9,501 nt of DNA from an uncultured Sphingomonas sp. (GCA_946886645.1 CAMPIY010000050.1:1-9501); one strand, 5' to 3'; positions 1 through 6,569 are shown, counted from the stretch's first letter. Notes: generated by a model from the sequence alone, not told the origin. Translations and numbers: made by a program.

Positions 1-75
1 CGCTGTCCTACAGGCGCGTCATTATGCCAGCGTCGTCGCGGCTCTTTGAATTGGTGGGGATGTCGTCAAATCCGG

Positions 76-98
76 TTGGCGAGGCCGCTTCTCGCCAA
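76..98. other. Perfect 8-bp stem-loop, possible 3' end of a left-hand gene
   Basis: The arms TTGGCGAG (76-83) and CTCGCCAA (91-98) pair perfectly around a 7-base loop. Neither strand has a T-run after the stem, so it is not a canonical intrinsic terminator. It lies 27 bases after the TGA at 47-49 and could end or protect a transcript arriving from the left. Confidence 0.3.
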
Positions 99-167
99 AC
101 TCTTAAGTTCACAAATCCGGCCCAAAAACACGCCGTTCTCAATGACCTTTGTGACTCTAAGCCTGTC

Positions 168-199
168 AAAAAAGAAGCGCCGGCGGTTAGGCCGGCGCT
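168..199 (-). terminator. Rho-independent terminator for the secreted protein gene
   Basis: A 9-bp perfect GC-rich stem (176-184 paired with 191-199) closes a 6-base loop. Read on the minus strand it is followed at once by TCTTTTTT (complement of 168-175). This is the classic intrinsic terminator layout, 25 bases after the stop codon of the minus-strand gene at 225-656. Confidence 0.9.
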
Positions 200-224
200 C
201 CCATTCTCTCAATTTCAACCCTGA

Positions 225-656
225 CTAGCGGCGCATGATGTCGACGTCGCGGACGTAGCCGCGGTAATCGACGTCGCAGCGATACCTCAGGTCAGGCGTG
301 TAGTTGGCGCCCAGCGTGCCATAGGCGCCGATGCCATAGCCGTAGCGGTTATAGGCATAGCGGCCGCTGGTCGCATAACCGGTCACCCGGATGTCGTTGC
401 GGCGCGGCGTGACCCGGCTGACATTCAGCACTCGGCCGTCCATCCGGGTGTTGAGGCCGAACAGCGCGCCAAGGATGCCGCCGCTGCCGCGGTTGTTCAA
501 CCGGGCCTGAACGGCGGCCGTGCAGCGCGAAGCCGCGGCCTGCGTCGAATTATAGCCATATCCGTAATTCGGATAATATTGGGCCGCCGCCGGGGCAGCG
601 GATGCGAGGGCGGCGAATCCGGCGCCACCCGCAAGCAGTTTGATCATCAGGGTCAT
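225..656 (-). CDS. Small secreted Tyr/Gly-rich hypothetical protein
   Basis: A 143-residue protein of unknown function. It opens with a typical Sec signal peptide: a short basic start, a hydrophobic Ala/Leu/Gly core, and a likely cut after the AAPAAAQ stretch near residue 25-26. The mature part is rich in Tyr, Gly, Asn and Arg, with YGYGY-like repeats near residues 31-35 and 100-112. It has only two cysteines, C45 and C127, which could form a disulfide after export. The ATG at 656 is well supported by GGAGAG a few bases upstream. The gene follows the response regulator on the same strand after 143 bases and has its own strong terminator, so it is probably a separate transcript. I do not recognise a named family; short secreted proteins of this character are common in sphingomonads. 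A periplasmic or cell-surface location is inferred from the signal peptide. Confidence 0.85.
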   Translation of the reverse strand: MTLMIKLLAGGAGFAALASAAPAAAQYYPNYGYGYNSTQAAASRCTAAVQARLNNRGSGGILGALFGLNTRMDGRVLNVSRVTPRRNDIRVTGYATSGRYAYNRYGYGIGAYGTLGANYTPDLRYRCDVDYRGYVRDVDIMRR

Positions 657-740
657 GGCTCTCTCCTTTCAGGCGATTTTCTTGAGCCTTCACCCCGTTC
701 AACGAATGGCGGATGCGCCCTGTGCATCGGCCTGTCCCGC

Positions 741-766
741 GCCTGCGTCGGGCCGCCGACATAGGC
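741..766 (-). other. Stem-loop after the response regulator gene
   Basis: On the minus strand GCCT-AT-GTCGG pairs with CCGAC-GC-AGGC around a CGGC loop: nine base pairs with one 2x2 internal loop. It lies 34 bases after the response regulator stop. There is no T-run behind it, so it may mark the 3' end of the two-component transcript without being a strong intrinsic terminator. Confidence 0.3.
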
Positions 767-799
767 TGAACGCCGCATAAATGTTCGTGGGCTGTTCCG

Positions 800-1426
800 T
801 CAGCTAGTCCGCGAAAGAAATTCCTCGGCGCGGATCGCCAGCTCGGTCCGGTTGCTGATCTGCAGCTTCTCGAAGATCGTATGGAGGTAGGTCTTCACCG
901 TGCCTTCGGTGACTCCCAGCTGCTCGGCGATTTCCCGGTTGCGGAGCCCGCTTCGGACGAAACCGATCAGTTGCCGTTCCCTCGGCGCAAGCTGGACCGG
1001 GCTTCTGCCGCCCTGCGTTTCCTCGATCAGCTTGGCGCGTTCGACAAGTTCCGGGTCGAACCAGCGCCGCCCGTGCCGGACTTGGTCCAGGCATTCCAGC
1101 AAATAGGCCGGGTCCGAATTCTTGAGCACGATCCCGCGGACCTTCAGCGCCTTCGCCTCCATCAGCGAGGCGTCGTCGATCGCCGCGGTGAGCAGGATGA
1201 TCCGCACCCTGGACCCATTGCCGGAAAGCCGGCGAAGCACCTCCATCCCGCCCCCGCCCGGCATCTGCAGGTCCAGCAGCAAAATGTCGGGCTTCATCTG
1301 CCCGATCTCCACCAGCGCCTCGTCCGTCGACCCGGCCATTCCGACCAGGTCATAGTCGCTGTCCCGCAGCAAAACCTCCAGCGCGGTGCGGATCATCGGA
1401 TGGTCGTCGGCCAGCAGGATCCGCAT
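800..1426 (-). CDS. NarL/LuxR-type response regulator
   Basis: A 208-residue DNA-binding response regulator that would be phosphorylated by the kinase encoded just upstream. Residues 1-118 form a receiver domain: the acidic pair D7-D8, the phospho-acceptor D52 in LLLDLQMPG, switch residue T80 and K102 are all present. Residues 146-205 form a LuxR/GerE helix-turn-helix (LAPRERQLI, then NREIAEQLGVTEGTVKTYL, then IFEKL and NRTEL). The start is taken at the ATG ending at 1426 because the receiver fold begins there (MRILLADDHP). The same frame stays open to 1765, but that extension merely lies under the kinase gene in another frame. Start and kinase stop share one base (TGATG), a typical sign of translational coupling. 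Regulated genes cannot be read from the sequence. The family assignment is firm; the stimulus is unknown. Confidence 0.95.
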   Translation of the reverse strand: MRILLADDHPMIRTALEVLLRDSDYDLVGMAGSTDEALVEIGQMKPDILLLDLQMPGGGGMEVLRRLSGNGSRVRIILLTAAIDDASLMEAKALKVRGIVLKNSDPAYLLECLDQVRHGRRWFDPELVERAKLIEETQGGRSPVQLAPRERQLIGFVRSGLRNREIAEQLGVTEGTVKTYLHTIFEKLQISNRTELAIRAEEFLSRTS

Positions 1427-3051
1427 CAGCCGTCCCTCGCCGACATCGGCAACGAGATTGAAATCTTGGTCACGTCCATCCCTCGCGAAACCTCCAGAGT
1501 GCCGCCGGCCTGCTCCACCCGCTCCATCAGCGATTGCGGCATTTCCAGATATTCTCCGGTGCGCGGATATCGCGTGCCGTCGTTGGTCAGGTAAAGGCGC
1601 AGCTCGTCCTTCGCCGTCGACATCTCGATGGTCACCGACTTCGCCGCCGCATGACGAACGGCGTTGGCCACCGCTTCCCGGACCAGCTGCTTGGCATCGC
1701 GCTGAAGCCTGGCGGGAATGGTCAGCTTCGACGGCCGCGCCGCCAGCGTGCATTCGATTCCCCACTGGCGCGACAGCCGGTCGGCCAGCGCCTTCAGATC
1801 CTTGGCGAAATCGGACAGCGCGATCTGCGATCCGGCGCGGAGAGCCGCGATGAAGGACCTGAGCTCGATTTGCTCCTGAAGCATCAATTGCTTCAGCTCT
1901 TCCAGCTCGGGCTCGATAGCCCGTCCGGAGGACACCGATCGCTTCAGCGCCTCGATCCGGAACGCAGCCCCAGCAAGAAACTGAACCACGCTGTCATGAA
2001 GGTCGCGGGCCAGTGCGAGCCGCGACCGCGCCTCCGCGCTCTCGCCCGCCGCTTCGAACAATGCATGCCGCTGGAAATGGGCCGCGACGTTGGTGCCGAC
2101 CTGCTCGCCAAGATCGAGATGATCGATCGACAGGTTCGGAATTTGCTCCAGGAACAACATCCCCTCGCCGGCATCGGAGCGGACCGGAATCGCCACGCCT
2201 TCGCCAAGTCCGAGGGCCGAAGCCGTCCGGGCTCCGACGATTTCGCCGGGCGAGATGGATCGCAAATTGCGGTTCGCGTCCCTCTGCAGTGCGCGCCCCC
2301 GCGGCAAATCATACAGGAAGGGCGCAGCCACCAATGTCGCCGCGACTTCGGCCAGTCGAACATTGACGTTCGAAGAGCGGTCCGCGGCGACCGAAAGGCA
2401 GGTTGCTGTCTCACCCTCGATCCATGCGAAGCAGCCGGTCTGGGCTCCAAGCGCTCTCATGGCCGCGCGCAACCCGGTCTGGACGGGAGATTGGTCGAGC
2501 ATCGCGTCGTCGACCGGATCGGCATCCCATGAATAGAGGCGCGCTCCCCATTGGTTGACGCCGAACCAGATGAAGATGAGCGACAGGATCACGACGTGGC
2601 CGGTGCGAACGACGAAGCGCTGCATTTCCACCAAATCGCCCGCAGGCAGGGTGACCATTCCCGCGAAAAGGTAGAGAAGCGTCAGCAGGATCGCGGTCAG
2701 CGCCGTCTCCCGCCAGCCCCAGCGGATCGCGGCGGACAGCAGCAGGAACATGAAGAAAGGGTCGACCGGGCTGGTAGAGCCCAGCGTCACCACGACGATC
2801 AGGCTGAAGGCGATGACGTCAAGGCCATGGGCGGGACCGGCGAGCCGGGCATCCAGCCACCAATTCTTCCAGGTGAGCGCCACCATCGCCAGCGCGAAGG
2901 CCAGATAGGCCACGAACAGGAAATAAGCGACCGCCGGGGCTCGTACCGGTTGACTGACGTCGACCAGGATCGCGACGAGGAACAGGCTGGCCAGCATCAG
3001 CCGGGCAAGCGCAATGACGCGCGACGATGCGTGCTGAAGTTGTTTCCCCAC
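1426..3051 (-). CDS. Membrane-bound sensor histidine kinase, HisKA_3 (NarL/DesK-like) class
   Basis: Sensor kinase partnered with the overlapping response regulator. With the GTG at 3051 it has 541 residues. Six hydrophobic helices lie at about 12-32, 39-60, 75-92, 97-110, 116-135 and 151-169. A soluble, possibly GAF-like region follows (about 185-330). Next comes the dimerisation/phospho-acceptor segment ALARDLHDSVVQFL with H352, then an HATPase_c domain with the N box REAVANAVRHA (N463). The ATP-lid side is unusual: NDG is present, but the glycine-rich G2 and G3 boxes are replaced (MPQSLMERV and GMDVTKISISLP). The start is uncertain: in-frame alternatives are GTG at 3120 (weak GAAAG upstream) and GTG at 3216, and the first ATG (2997) would cut helix 1. 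I chose 3051 because it gives a short N-terminus before helix 1, although no clear Shine-Dalgarno precedes it. The ligand is unknown. Confidence 0.9.
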   Translation of the reverse strand: MGKQLQHASSRVIALARLMLASLFLVAILVDVSQPVRAPAVAYFLFVAYLAFALAMVALTWKNWWLDARLAGPAHGLDVIAFSLIVVVTLGSTSPVDPFFMFLLLSAAIRWGWRETALTAILLTLLYLFAGMVTLPAGDLVEMQRFVVRTGHVVILSLIFIWFGVNQWGARLYSWDADPVDDAMLDQSPVQTGLRAAMRALGAQTGCFAWIEGETATCLSVAADRSSNVNVRLAEVAATLVAAPFLYDLPRGRALQRDANRNLRSISPGEIVGARTASALGLGEGVAIPVRSDAGEGMLFLEQIPNLSIDHLDLGEQVGTNVAAHFQRHALFEAAGESAEARSRLALARDLHDSVVQFLAGAAFRIEALKRSVSSGRAIEPELEELKQLMLQEQIELRSFIAALRAGSQIALSDFAKDLKALADRLSRQWGIECTLAARPSKLTIPARLQRDAKQLVREAVANAVRHAAAKSVTIEMSTAKDELRLYLTNDGTRYPRTGEYLEMPQSLMERVEQAGGTLEVSRGMDVTKISISLPMSARDG

Positions 3052-3181
3052 AAGGATTGATACCGCATTCGAAACGAAGCGCCCAGCCTGTCCCGGTCGG
3101 GCGTGCGGCGGCGAGGTCACACTAACTTTCGATGACTGAGATGAATCGCCTGCGGTTGCTAAACATAACCCGTTCAGTCCC

Positions 3182-3210
3182 CGGGGAGTGCGGTCGATTC
3201 GCGCTCCCCG
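3182..3210. promoter_or_regulatory. Strong hairpin in the divergent intergenic region
   Basis: An 11-position stem (3182-3192 with 3200-3210) with one T:G wobble and a 7-base loop, built around CGGGGAG/CTCCCCG. It lies upstream of the likely kinase start, so on the minus strand it would fall in the kinase mRNA leader if transcription begins further right. No T-run follows on either strand, so it is not a plain terminator. Its role is unknown. Confidence 0.45.
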
Positions 3211-3258
3211 CCCCACCCCGCCTTCCAGACCAATTTCTCGCCACCGGCTTGGCGTGTC

Positions 3259-3288
3259 TTCCCAACAGTCAGTGGGAAATTATCCCAA
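3259..3288. promoter_or_regulatory. Three TTCCCA/TGGGAA half sites, candidate activator-binding region
   Basis: TTCCCA (3259-3264), TGGGAA (3273-3278) and TCCCAA (3283-3288) form two overlapping inverted repeats, including TGGGAAATTATCCCA. The array lies about 90-118 bases upstream of the transcription start predicted from the sigma-54 element at 3350-3367. That is the usual distance for an enhancer-binding protein such as PspF. Which protein binds is inference. Confidence 0.35.
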
Positions 3289-3349
3289 ACCGGCCTTCTG
3301 GATCTAATGGCGACAACCGAAATCTTTGTGAAACAAGGTTTTCATCGTC

Positions 3350-3367
3350 TTGGCATGGCCCTTGCTT
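3350..3367 (+). promoter_or_regulatory. Sigma-54 (RpoN) -24/-12 promoter for the PspC-domain gene
   Basis: The element TTGGCATG-GCCC-TTGCTT fits the RpoN consensus YTGGCACG-N4-TTGCW with one mismatch. The GG at 3352-3353 and the GC at 3364-3365 have exactly the required spacing. The predicted transcription start near 3377 gives a leader of about 42 bases before the ATG at 3419. Phage-shock genes are classically sigma-54 dependent, which strengthens the call. Confidence 0.7.
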
Positions 3368-3418
3368 ATTTGCCGGCACGACGCAGCGGAACAGCCGCGA
3401 AGAGCAAAGGGATCAATC

Positions 3419-3697
3419 ATGTCGACCAGCAATACCAACCTCGTCTTCCGCAACGACACCGTGCTTGGCGTGTGCGAAGCGATCGGTCAGGACTTCGGCT
3501 TCCATCCAAACTGGCTCCGCCTGACGCTGGCCTCGCTTTTCTATTTCTTTCCGATGGGCGTGATCGGCACCTATCTTGGCCTCGGGATCGTCGTAGCGTT
3601 CACCCGCTGGGTTGCTCCGGACCGCGCCGAACAAGTCGATCGGCAGGCGATTGTCGATGCCGAGGACGAAGAAGAGCCGCTACCGATCGCCGCCTGA
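3419..3697 (+). CDS. PspC-domain small membrane protein
   Basis: A 92-residue protein with a PspC (phage-shock protein C) domain over most of its length. The hallmark core is seen as VLGVCEAIGQDFG (residues 15-27), then HPNWLRLTLAS (29-39), then a hydrophobic stretch (about 36-61) that probably spans the inner membrane once or as a re-entrant hairpin, ending in RWVAP. The tail (68-92) is acidic and ends in EDEEEPLPIAA. The ATG at 3419 is preferred over an in-frame upstream start at 3350 because AAAGGGA lies at the right distance and the upstream codons overlap the promoter. PspC proteins sense envelope stress and, with PspA/PspB, regulate PspF in enterobacteria. No pspA, pspB or pspF is visible in this window, so this is a stand-alone PspC-domain gene. 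A sigma-54 promoter directly upstream supports an envelope-stress role. I give no symbol because the partner genes are absent. Confidence 0.88.
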   Translation: MSTSNTNLVFRNDTVLGVCEAIGQDFGFHPNWLRLTLASLFYFFPMGVIGTYLGLGIVVAFTRWVAPDRAEQVDRQAIVDAEDEEEPLPIAA

Positions 3698-3854
3698 TTG
3701 GAAACGGTTCGAAATTGTCCCGTTTTGAGCCGTTTCTTAACCTCGCTCACCAAATTATGAAGCGGCTCTAAACCCTGTCTTTACGCCCTTGGGTTAGAAG
3801 CAGCCGCATAGGGTTCCGCCAGAACCCGACAAGTGAAGACAGGAGTGGCGAGGC
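3698..3854. other. Intergenic spacer with competing inverted repeats
   Basis: Three related 10-base arms occur: GAAACGGTTC (3701-3710), GAGCCGTTTC (3727-3736) and GAAGCGGCTC (3759-3768). The middle arm can pair with either neighbour at 9 of 10 positions, so the two hairpins exclude each other. One could end the PspC-domain transcript; no T-run is long enough to call an intrinsic terminator. A Shine-Dalgarno AGGAG at 3841-3845 serves the next gene. Confidence 0.45.
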
Positions 3855-4523
3855 ATGGCGATCAATCAGGCAGTCGACCGGATGGCGGCGAGCGTCGCCG
3901 ACGCGCAGCTGGCGCGGGTCGCGGCCCAGGGTTCGGCCGACCATGCCTATCGCCTGTCGCTCTTGTCGGCGAACGGCCCCAATTCCGCGCGCGACCTGGC
4001 TGATGCCGTGCACCTCTTCTGCTCGCTCTATGGCCGCCATCCGGGGCTGATCGAGCTTGCGCTGAACAATTGCCCAGCCGGTCCGGTGCGCGATTGGCTG
4101 CGCGAGGCATCCGACGCTTACGAACGTGAACGGCTGTACCTCGTCCGCCTGACCGCAGCGGTCGGGCCCCTGCCCTCCACGCCGGGCGCGGCGGAGACCG
4201 AAGCTGCGCTGGTGGGGCAGCGCCATGCGATCGAGACGCTGGCCAAATCCGAACGCCGCGGCTGCGCGCTGGGCGCGGCGACGGCGCTCATGGCCGACTG
4301 GGCCTCGATCCGGGCCGTGCTTGATCGCGCGGCGGATCGCATGGGGATGCAGAAACCCGCACTTACCTTGCCAGATGAACCGTCCATCGTCCGCGTCATC
4401 GCCGACGGCACAGACGGGCTCGCGAGCGAGCGGGCGTTGGGCTTCGGCGGGGAGCAACTGCTGCTTCAGAACCGCGGCCTTTTCGACCTGCTCGAAGCCA
4501 GGGCCGCCGCCCGCGTCGACTAG
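3855..4523 (+). CDS. Conserved-looking helical hypothetical protein preceding MoxR
   Basis: A 222-residue protein of unknown function. It has no signal peptide or membrane helix and appears mostly alpha-helical, rich in Ala, Leu and Arg, so it is probably cytoplasmic. Notable segments are YERERLYLVRL (89-99), the GPLPSTPGAAETEA loop (104-117), and RHAIETLAKSERRGCALG (123-140), which read like a structured domain rather than a random frame. Cysteines are C56, C73 and C137, with no metal-binding pattern. The start is secure: AGGAG sits nine bases before the ATG. The MoxR ATPase begins 33 bases after its stop on the same strand, so the two are very likely co-transcribed and this protein may be a substrate or accessory factor of the ATPase; that link is inference from position only. 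It may belong to a domain of unknown function conserved in sphingomonads, which I cannot confirm. Confidence 0.82.
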   Translation: MAINQAVDRMAASVADAQLARVAAQGSADHAYRLSLLSANGPNSARDLADAVHLFCSLYGRHPGLIELALNNCPAGPVRDWLREASDAYERERLYLVRLTAAVGPLPSTPGAAETEAALVGQRHAIETLAKSERRGCALGAATALMADWASIRAVLDRAADRMGMQKPALTLPDEPSIVRVIADGTDGLASERALGFGGEQLLLQNRGLFDLLEARAAARVD

Positions 4524-4535
4524 ACTTGGCGCTTC

Positions 4536-4551
4536 CCGCCCCATAGGGCGG
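4536..4551 (+). promoter_or_regulatory. Hairpin over the MoxR ribosome binding site
   Basis: CCGCCC (4536-4541) pairs with GGGCGG (4546-4551) around a 4-base loop, and the right arm runs into the purine-rich GGCGGAAG that should act as Shine-Dalgarno for the ATG at 4557. Ribosomes finishing the upstream gene (stop 4521-4523) could open it, giving translational coupling. This is inferred from sequence only. Confidence 0.35.
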
Positions 4552-4556
4552 AAGCC

Positions 4557-5399
4557 ATGCGCTTCGAAGGCACTTCCGAATATGTCGCGACCGACGACCT
4601 GAAGGTCGCGGTCAACGCCGCCGTCCAGCTTCGCCGCCCGCTGCTCGTCAAGGGCGAGCCAGGAACCGGCAAGACCGTGCTCGCCCACGAGATCGCTACC
4701 GCGCTCGGCGCGCCTCTGATCGAATGGCATATCAAGTCGACCACCCGTGCCGTTCAGGGTCTCTACGAATATGACGCGGTCGCCCGGCTTCGCGACGGAC
4801 AGCTCGGCGATCCGCGGGTCCACGAGATTTCCAACTACATCAAGCGCGGCAAGCTGTGGGAGGCCTTCACTTCGCCGCAGCTTCCCGTCCTGCTGATCGA
4901 CGAGATCGACAAAGCCGACATCGAATTCCCGAACGATCTCCTCCAAGAGCTCGATCGGATGGAATTCCACGTCTACGAGACCAATGAAACGGTGAAGGCG
5001 GTGGAACGGCCGATCGTCGTCATCACATCGAACAACGAGAAGGAGCTGCCCGACGCCTTCCTGCGCCGCTGCTTCTTCCACTACATCCGTTTTCCGGACC
5101 GCGATACGATGGCCGAGATTATCGACGTCCACTTCCCCGGCATTCAGAAAATGCTGGTCAGTCGCGCGCTCGACATCTTTTACGAAGTACGCGAGGTGCC
5201 GGGCATCAAGAAAAAGCCATCAACCAGCGAGTTGCTCGACTGGCTGAAGCTGCTGCTTCATGAGGACATGCCGCTAGAGGTGCTTCAGGATCGCGACCCG
5301 ACCAAGGCGATCCCGCCATTGCATGGCGCATTGCTGAAGAACGAGCAGGACGTGATGCTGTTCGAGCGGCTGGCCTTCATGGCGCGGCGCAAGGCCTAA
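4557..5399 (+). CDS. MoxR-family AAA+ ATPase
   Basis: A 280-residue ATPase of the MoxR group, chaperone-like machines that usually act with a von Willebrand factor A (VWA) protein to insert metals or remodel protein complexes. The full motif set is visible: Walker A GEPGTGKT (33-40), Walker B VLLIDEID (111-118), sensor 1 ITSNN (156-160), arginine finger region FLRRCFF (168-174), and a sensor-2/lid region around STSELLDWLK (222-231). The length matches the compact family members that pair with CoxE-like proteins. There is no signal peptide, so it is cytoplasmic. It starts 33 bases after the helical hypothetical gene, and its TAA is followed immediately by the GTG start of the cystathionine beta-lyase gene. 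The expected VWA partner is not next door but begins at 9275 on the same strand. The substrate complex is unknown. The family call is firm. Confidence 0.95.
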   Translation: MRFEGTSEYVATDDLKVAVNAAVQLRRPLLVKGEPGTGKTVLAHEIATALGAPLIEWHIKSTTRAVQGLYEYDAVARLRDGQLGDPRVHEISNYIKRGKLWEAFTSPQLPVLLIDEIDKADIEFPNDLLQELDRMEFHVYETNETVKAVERPIVVITSNNEKELPDAFLRRCFFHYIRFPDRDTMAEIIDVHFPGIQKMLVSRALDIFYEVREVPGIKKKPSTSELLDWLKLLLHEDMPLEVLQDRDPTKAIPPLHGALLKNEQDVMLFERLAFMARRKA

Positions 5400-6569
5400 G
5401 TGCCCGACGAGCCAAAGAAGCGGCGTCTCGCCACCCGGCTGATCCACCCGGATCGCTACGCCTCGACGGATTTCACCTCGCTTGCAGTGCCAACCTATCG
5501 GGGCTCAACGGTCGTATTCAAATCGGTCGCCGATGTCGGCGATGTCAACGATACCGAACAATATCGCTATGGCCTCTATGGCACGCCGACCACGCGCGAC
5601 CTGGCGATCCGCATCGCCGCGCTGGAGGGTGCCGAACATTGCCTGATCGTTCCTAGTGGTCAGGCGGCAATCGCGCTGCCCTATCTCGCCGTCTGCAAGA
5701 CGGGAGACCACGTTCTTCTACCGCTAAGCGCCTATGGGCCGAACACGGAACTGTCGGCGGATATCCTCGAGCGAATGGGCATCGAGGTCGAACGATACGA
5801 GCCCATGATCGGGGCCGGCATCGCCGGGCTGATCCGCGACAACACACGCCTCGTCTGGACCGAAAGTCCTGGCTCGATCACCATGGAAATCCAGGACGTT
5901 CCGGCGATCTGTGCTGCCGCCAGGGAGCGCGGCGTGCTGGTCGTCATTGACAACACCTATGGCGCCGGAATCCTGTTCGACGCTTTCAAGGCGGGCGTGG
6001 ATATCAGTGTCCAGGCGCTCACCAAATATCAGGGCGGTCATAGCGATCTGCTGCTCGGTTCAATTTCCACGCGCGACAAGACGCTCGATGCCAAACTGCG
6101 GGAAGCGCAGCGGCTCACGGGCATGGGGGCCTCACCCGACGATTGCTCCGCTGTGCTGCGCGGCTTGAAAACGCTCGACGTCCGGCTGCAGCGACTGGAA
6201 CAGTCCGCGCTGACCGTGGCCCGCTGGCTGTACGATCACCTTGAGGGCATCACGATGCTCCATCCGGCTTTCAAGGACAGCCCGGGCCACGATATCTGGA
6301 AACGCGACTGGACCGGGTCGGCCAGCATCTTCTCCGTCATCTTCAATCACTGGACCCGCGAGCAAGTGGTGCGCTTCGTCGACAGCCTCCAGCTGTTCAA
6401 GATCGGCTATAGCTGGGGCGGCGCGAATAGCCTGGTGATGACTTACGACGGCCTGAAGCGGCCGACGCCCGAAACCGGCCCACTGCTCGTGCGGCTGAAT
6501 ATCGGCCTGGAAGACCCGCAGGACCTGATCGAAGACCTGGAGCAGGCGACGCTGGCAGCTGTCACCTGA
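5400..6569 (+). CDS. metC: Cystathionine beta-lyase (PLP-dependent, methionine biosynthesis)
   Basis: A 389-residue cytoplasmic enzyme of the Cys/Met-metabolism PLP family. It would cleave cystathionine to homocysteine, pyruvate and ammonia. Visible signatures are the phosphate/cofactor region YRYGLYGTPT (55-64), PSGQAA (85-90), VVIDNTYG with the PLP-nitrogen aspartate D184, the Schiff-base lysine K209 in ALTKYQGGHSD, the GYSWGGANSL segment (336-345) characteristic of MetC-type lyases, and the substrate carboxylate arginine R365 in LVRLNIGLED. The GYSW motif favours beta-lyase over cystathionine gamma-synthase or gamma-lyase, though members of this family can have mixed activity. It starts with GTG directly after the MoxR stop codon, with AAGG five bases before it. 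Sharing a message with a MoxR ATPase has no obvious metabolic logic and may only reflect local gene order. Confidence 0.92.
   Translation: MPDEPKKRRLATRLIHPDRYASTDFTSLAVPTYRGSTVVFKSVADVGDVNDTEQYRYGLYGTPTTRDLAIRIAALEGAEHCLIVPSGQAAIALPYLAVCKTGDHVLLPLSAYGPNTELSADILERMGIEVERYEPMIGAGIAGLIRDNTRLVWTESPGSITMEIQDVPAICAAARERGVLVVIDNTYGAGILFDAFKAGVDISVQALTKYQGGHSDLLLGSISTRDKTLDAKLREAQRLTGMGASPDDCSAVLRGLKTLDVRLQRLEQSALTVARWLYDHLEGITMLHPAFKDSPGHDIWKRDWTGSASIFSVIFNHWTREQVVRFVDSLQLFKIGYSWGGANSLVMTYDGLKRPTPETGPLLVRLNIGLEDPQDLIEDLEQATLAAVT

Larger units (their letters stand above)
1..224. other. Leading region with no supported complete gene
   Basis: No convincing complete gene lies here. Plus frame 2 reads 15 sense codons from the window edge to a TGA at 47-49 (ending QARHYASVVAAL) and could be the tail of a gene entering from the left, but 15 codons cannot settle it. 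Two other plus frames stay open to about 225, but they run straight through the terminator at 168-199 and have no ribosome binding site. An 8-bp perfect hairpin sits at 76-98. Confidence 0.4.

Noticed and set aside
24..228. Two short plus-strand frames near the left edge
   Set aside because: Both run through the minus-strand terminator hairpin, have no ribosome binding site and overlap each other.
881..1594. 237-codon open frame on the plus strand
   Set aside because: Antisense to the response regulator and the end of the kinase gene, with no ribosome binding site or domain.
1427..1765. N-terminal extension of the response regulator frame
   Set aside because: These codons overlap the kinase C-terminus in another frame and read as low-quality protein; the receiver domain begins exactly at the ATG ending at 1426.
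1534..2532. 332-codon open frame on the plus strand
   Set aside because: Antisense shadow of the histidine kinase; composition is Arg/Gln/Asp-rich and without domain features.
3052..3216. Longest possible kinase start (GTG at 3216)
   Set aside because: The extra 55 codons are not protein-like, contain the intergenic hairpin and lack a Shine-Dalgarno.
3350..3418. Upstream in-frame start for the PspC-domain protein
   Set aside because: The codons overlap the sigma-54 promoter and the likely leader, and the ATG at 3419 has a good ribosome binding site.
3768..5132. 454-codon open frame on the minus strand
   Set aside because: It lies antisense to the helical hypothetical gene and the MoxR ATPase, which have recognisable domains and ribosome binding sites; long antisense frames are common in high-G+C DNA. 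The translation resembles no family.
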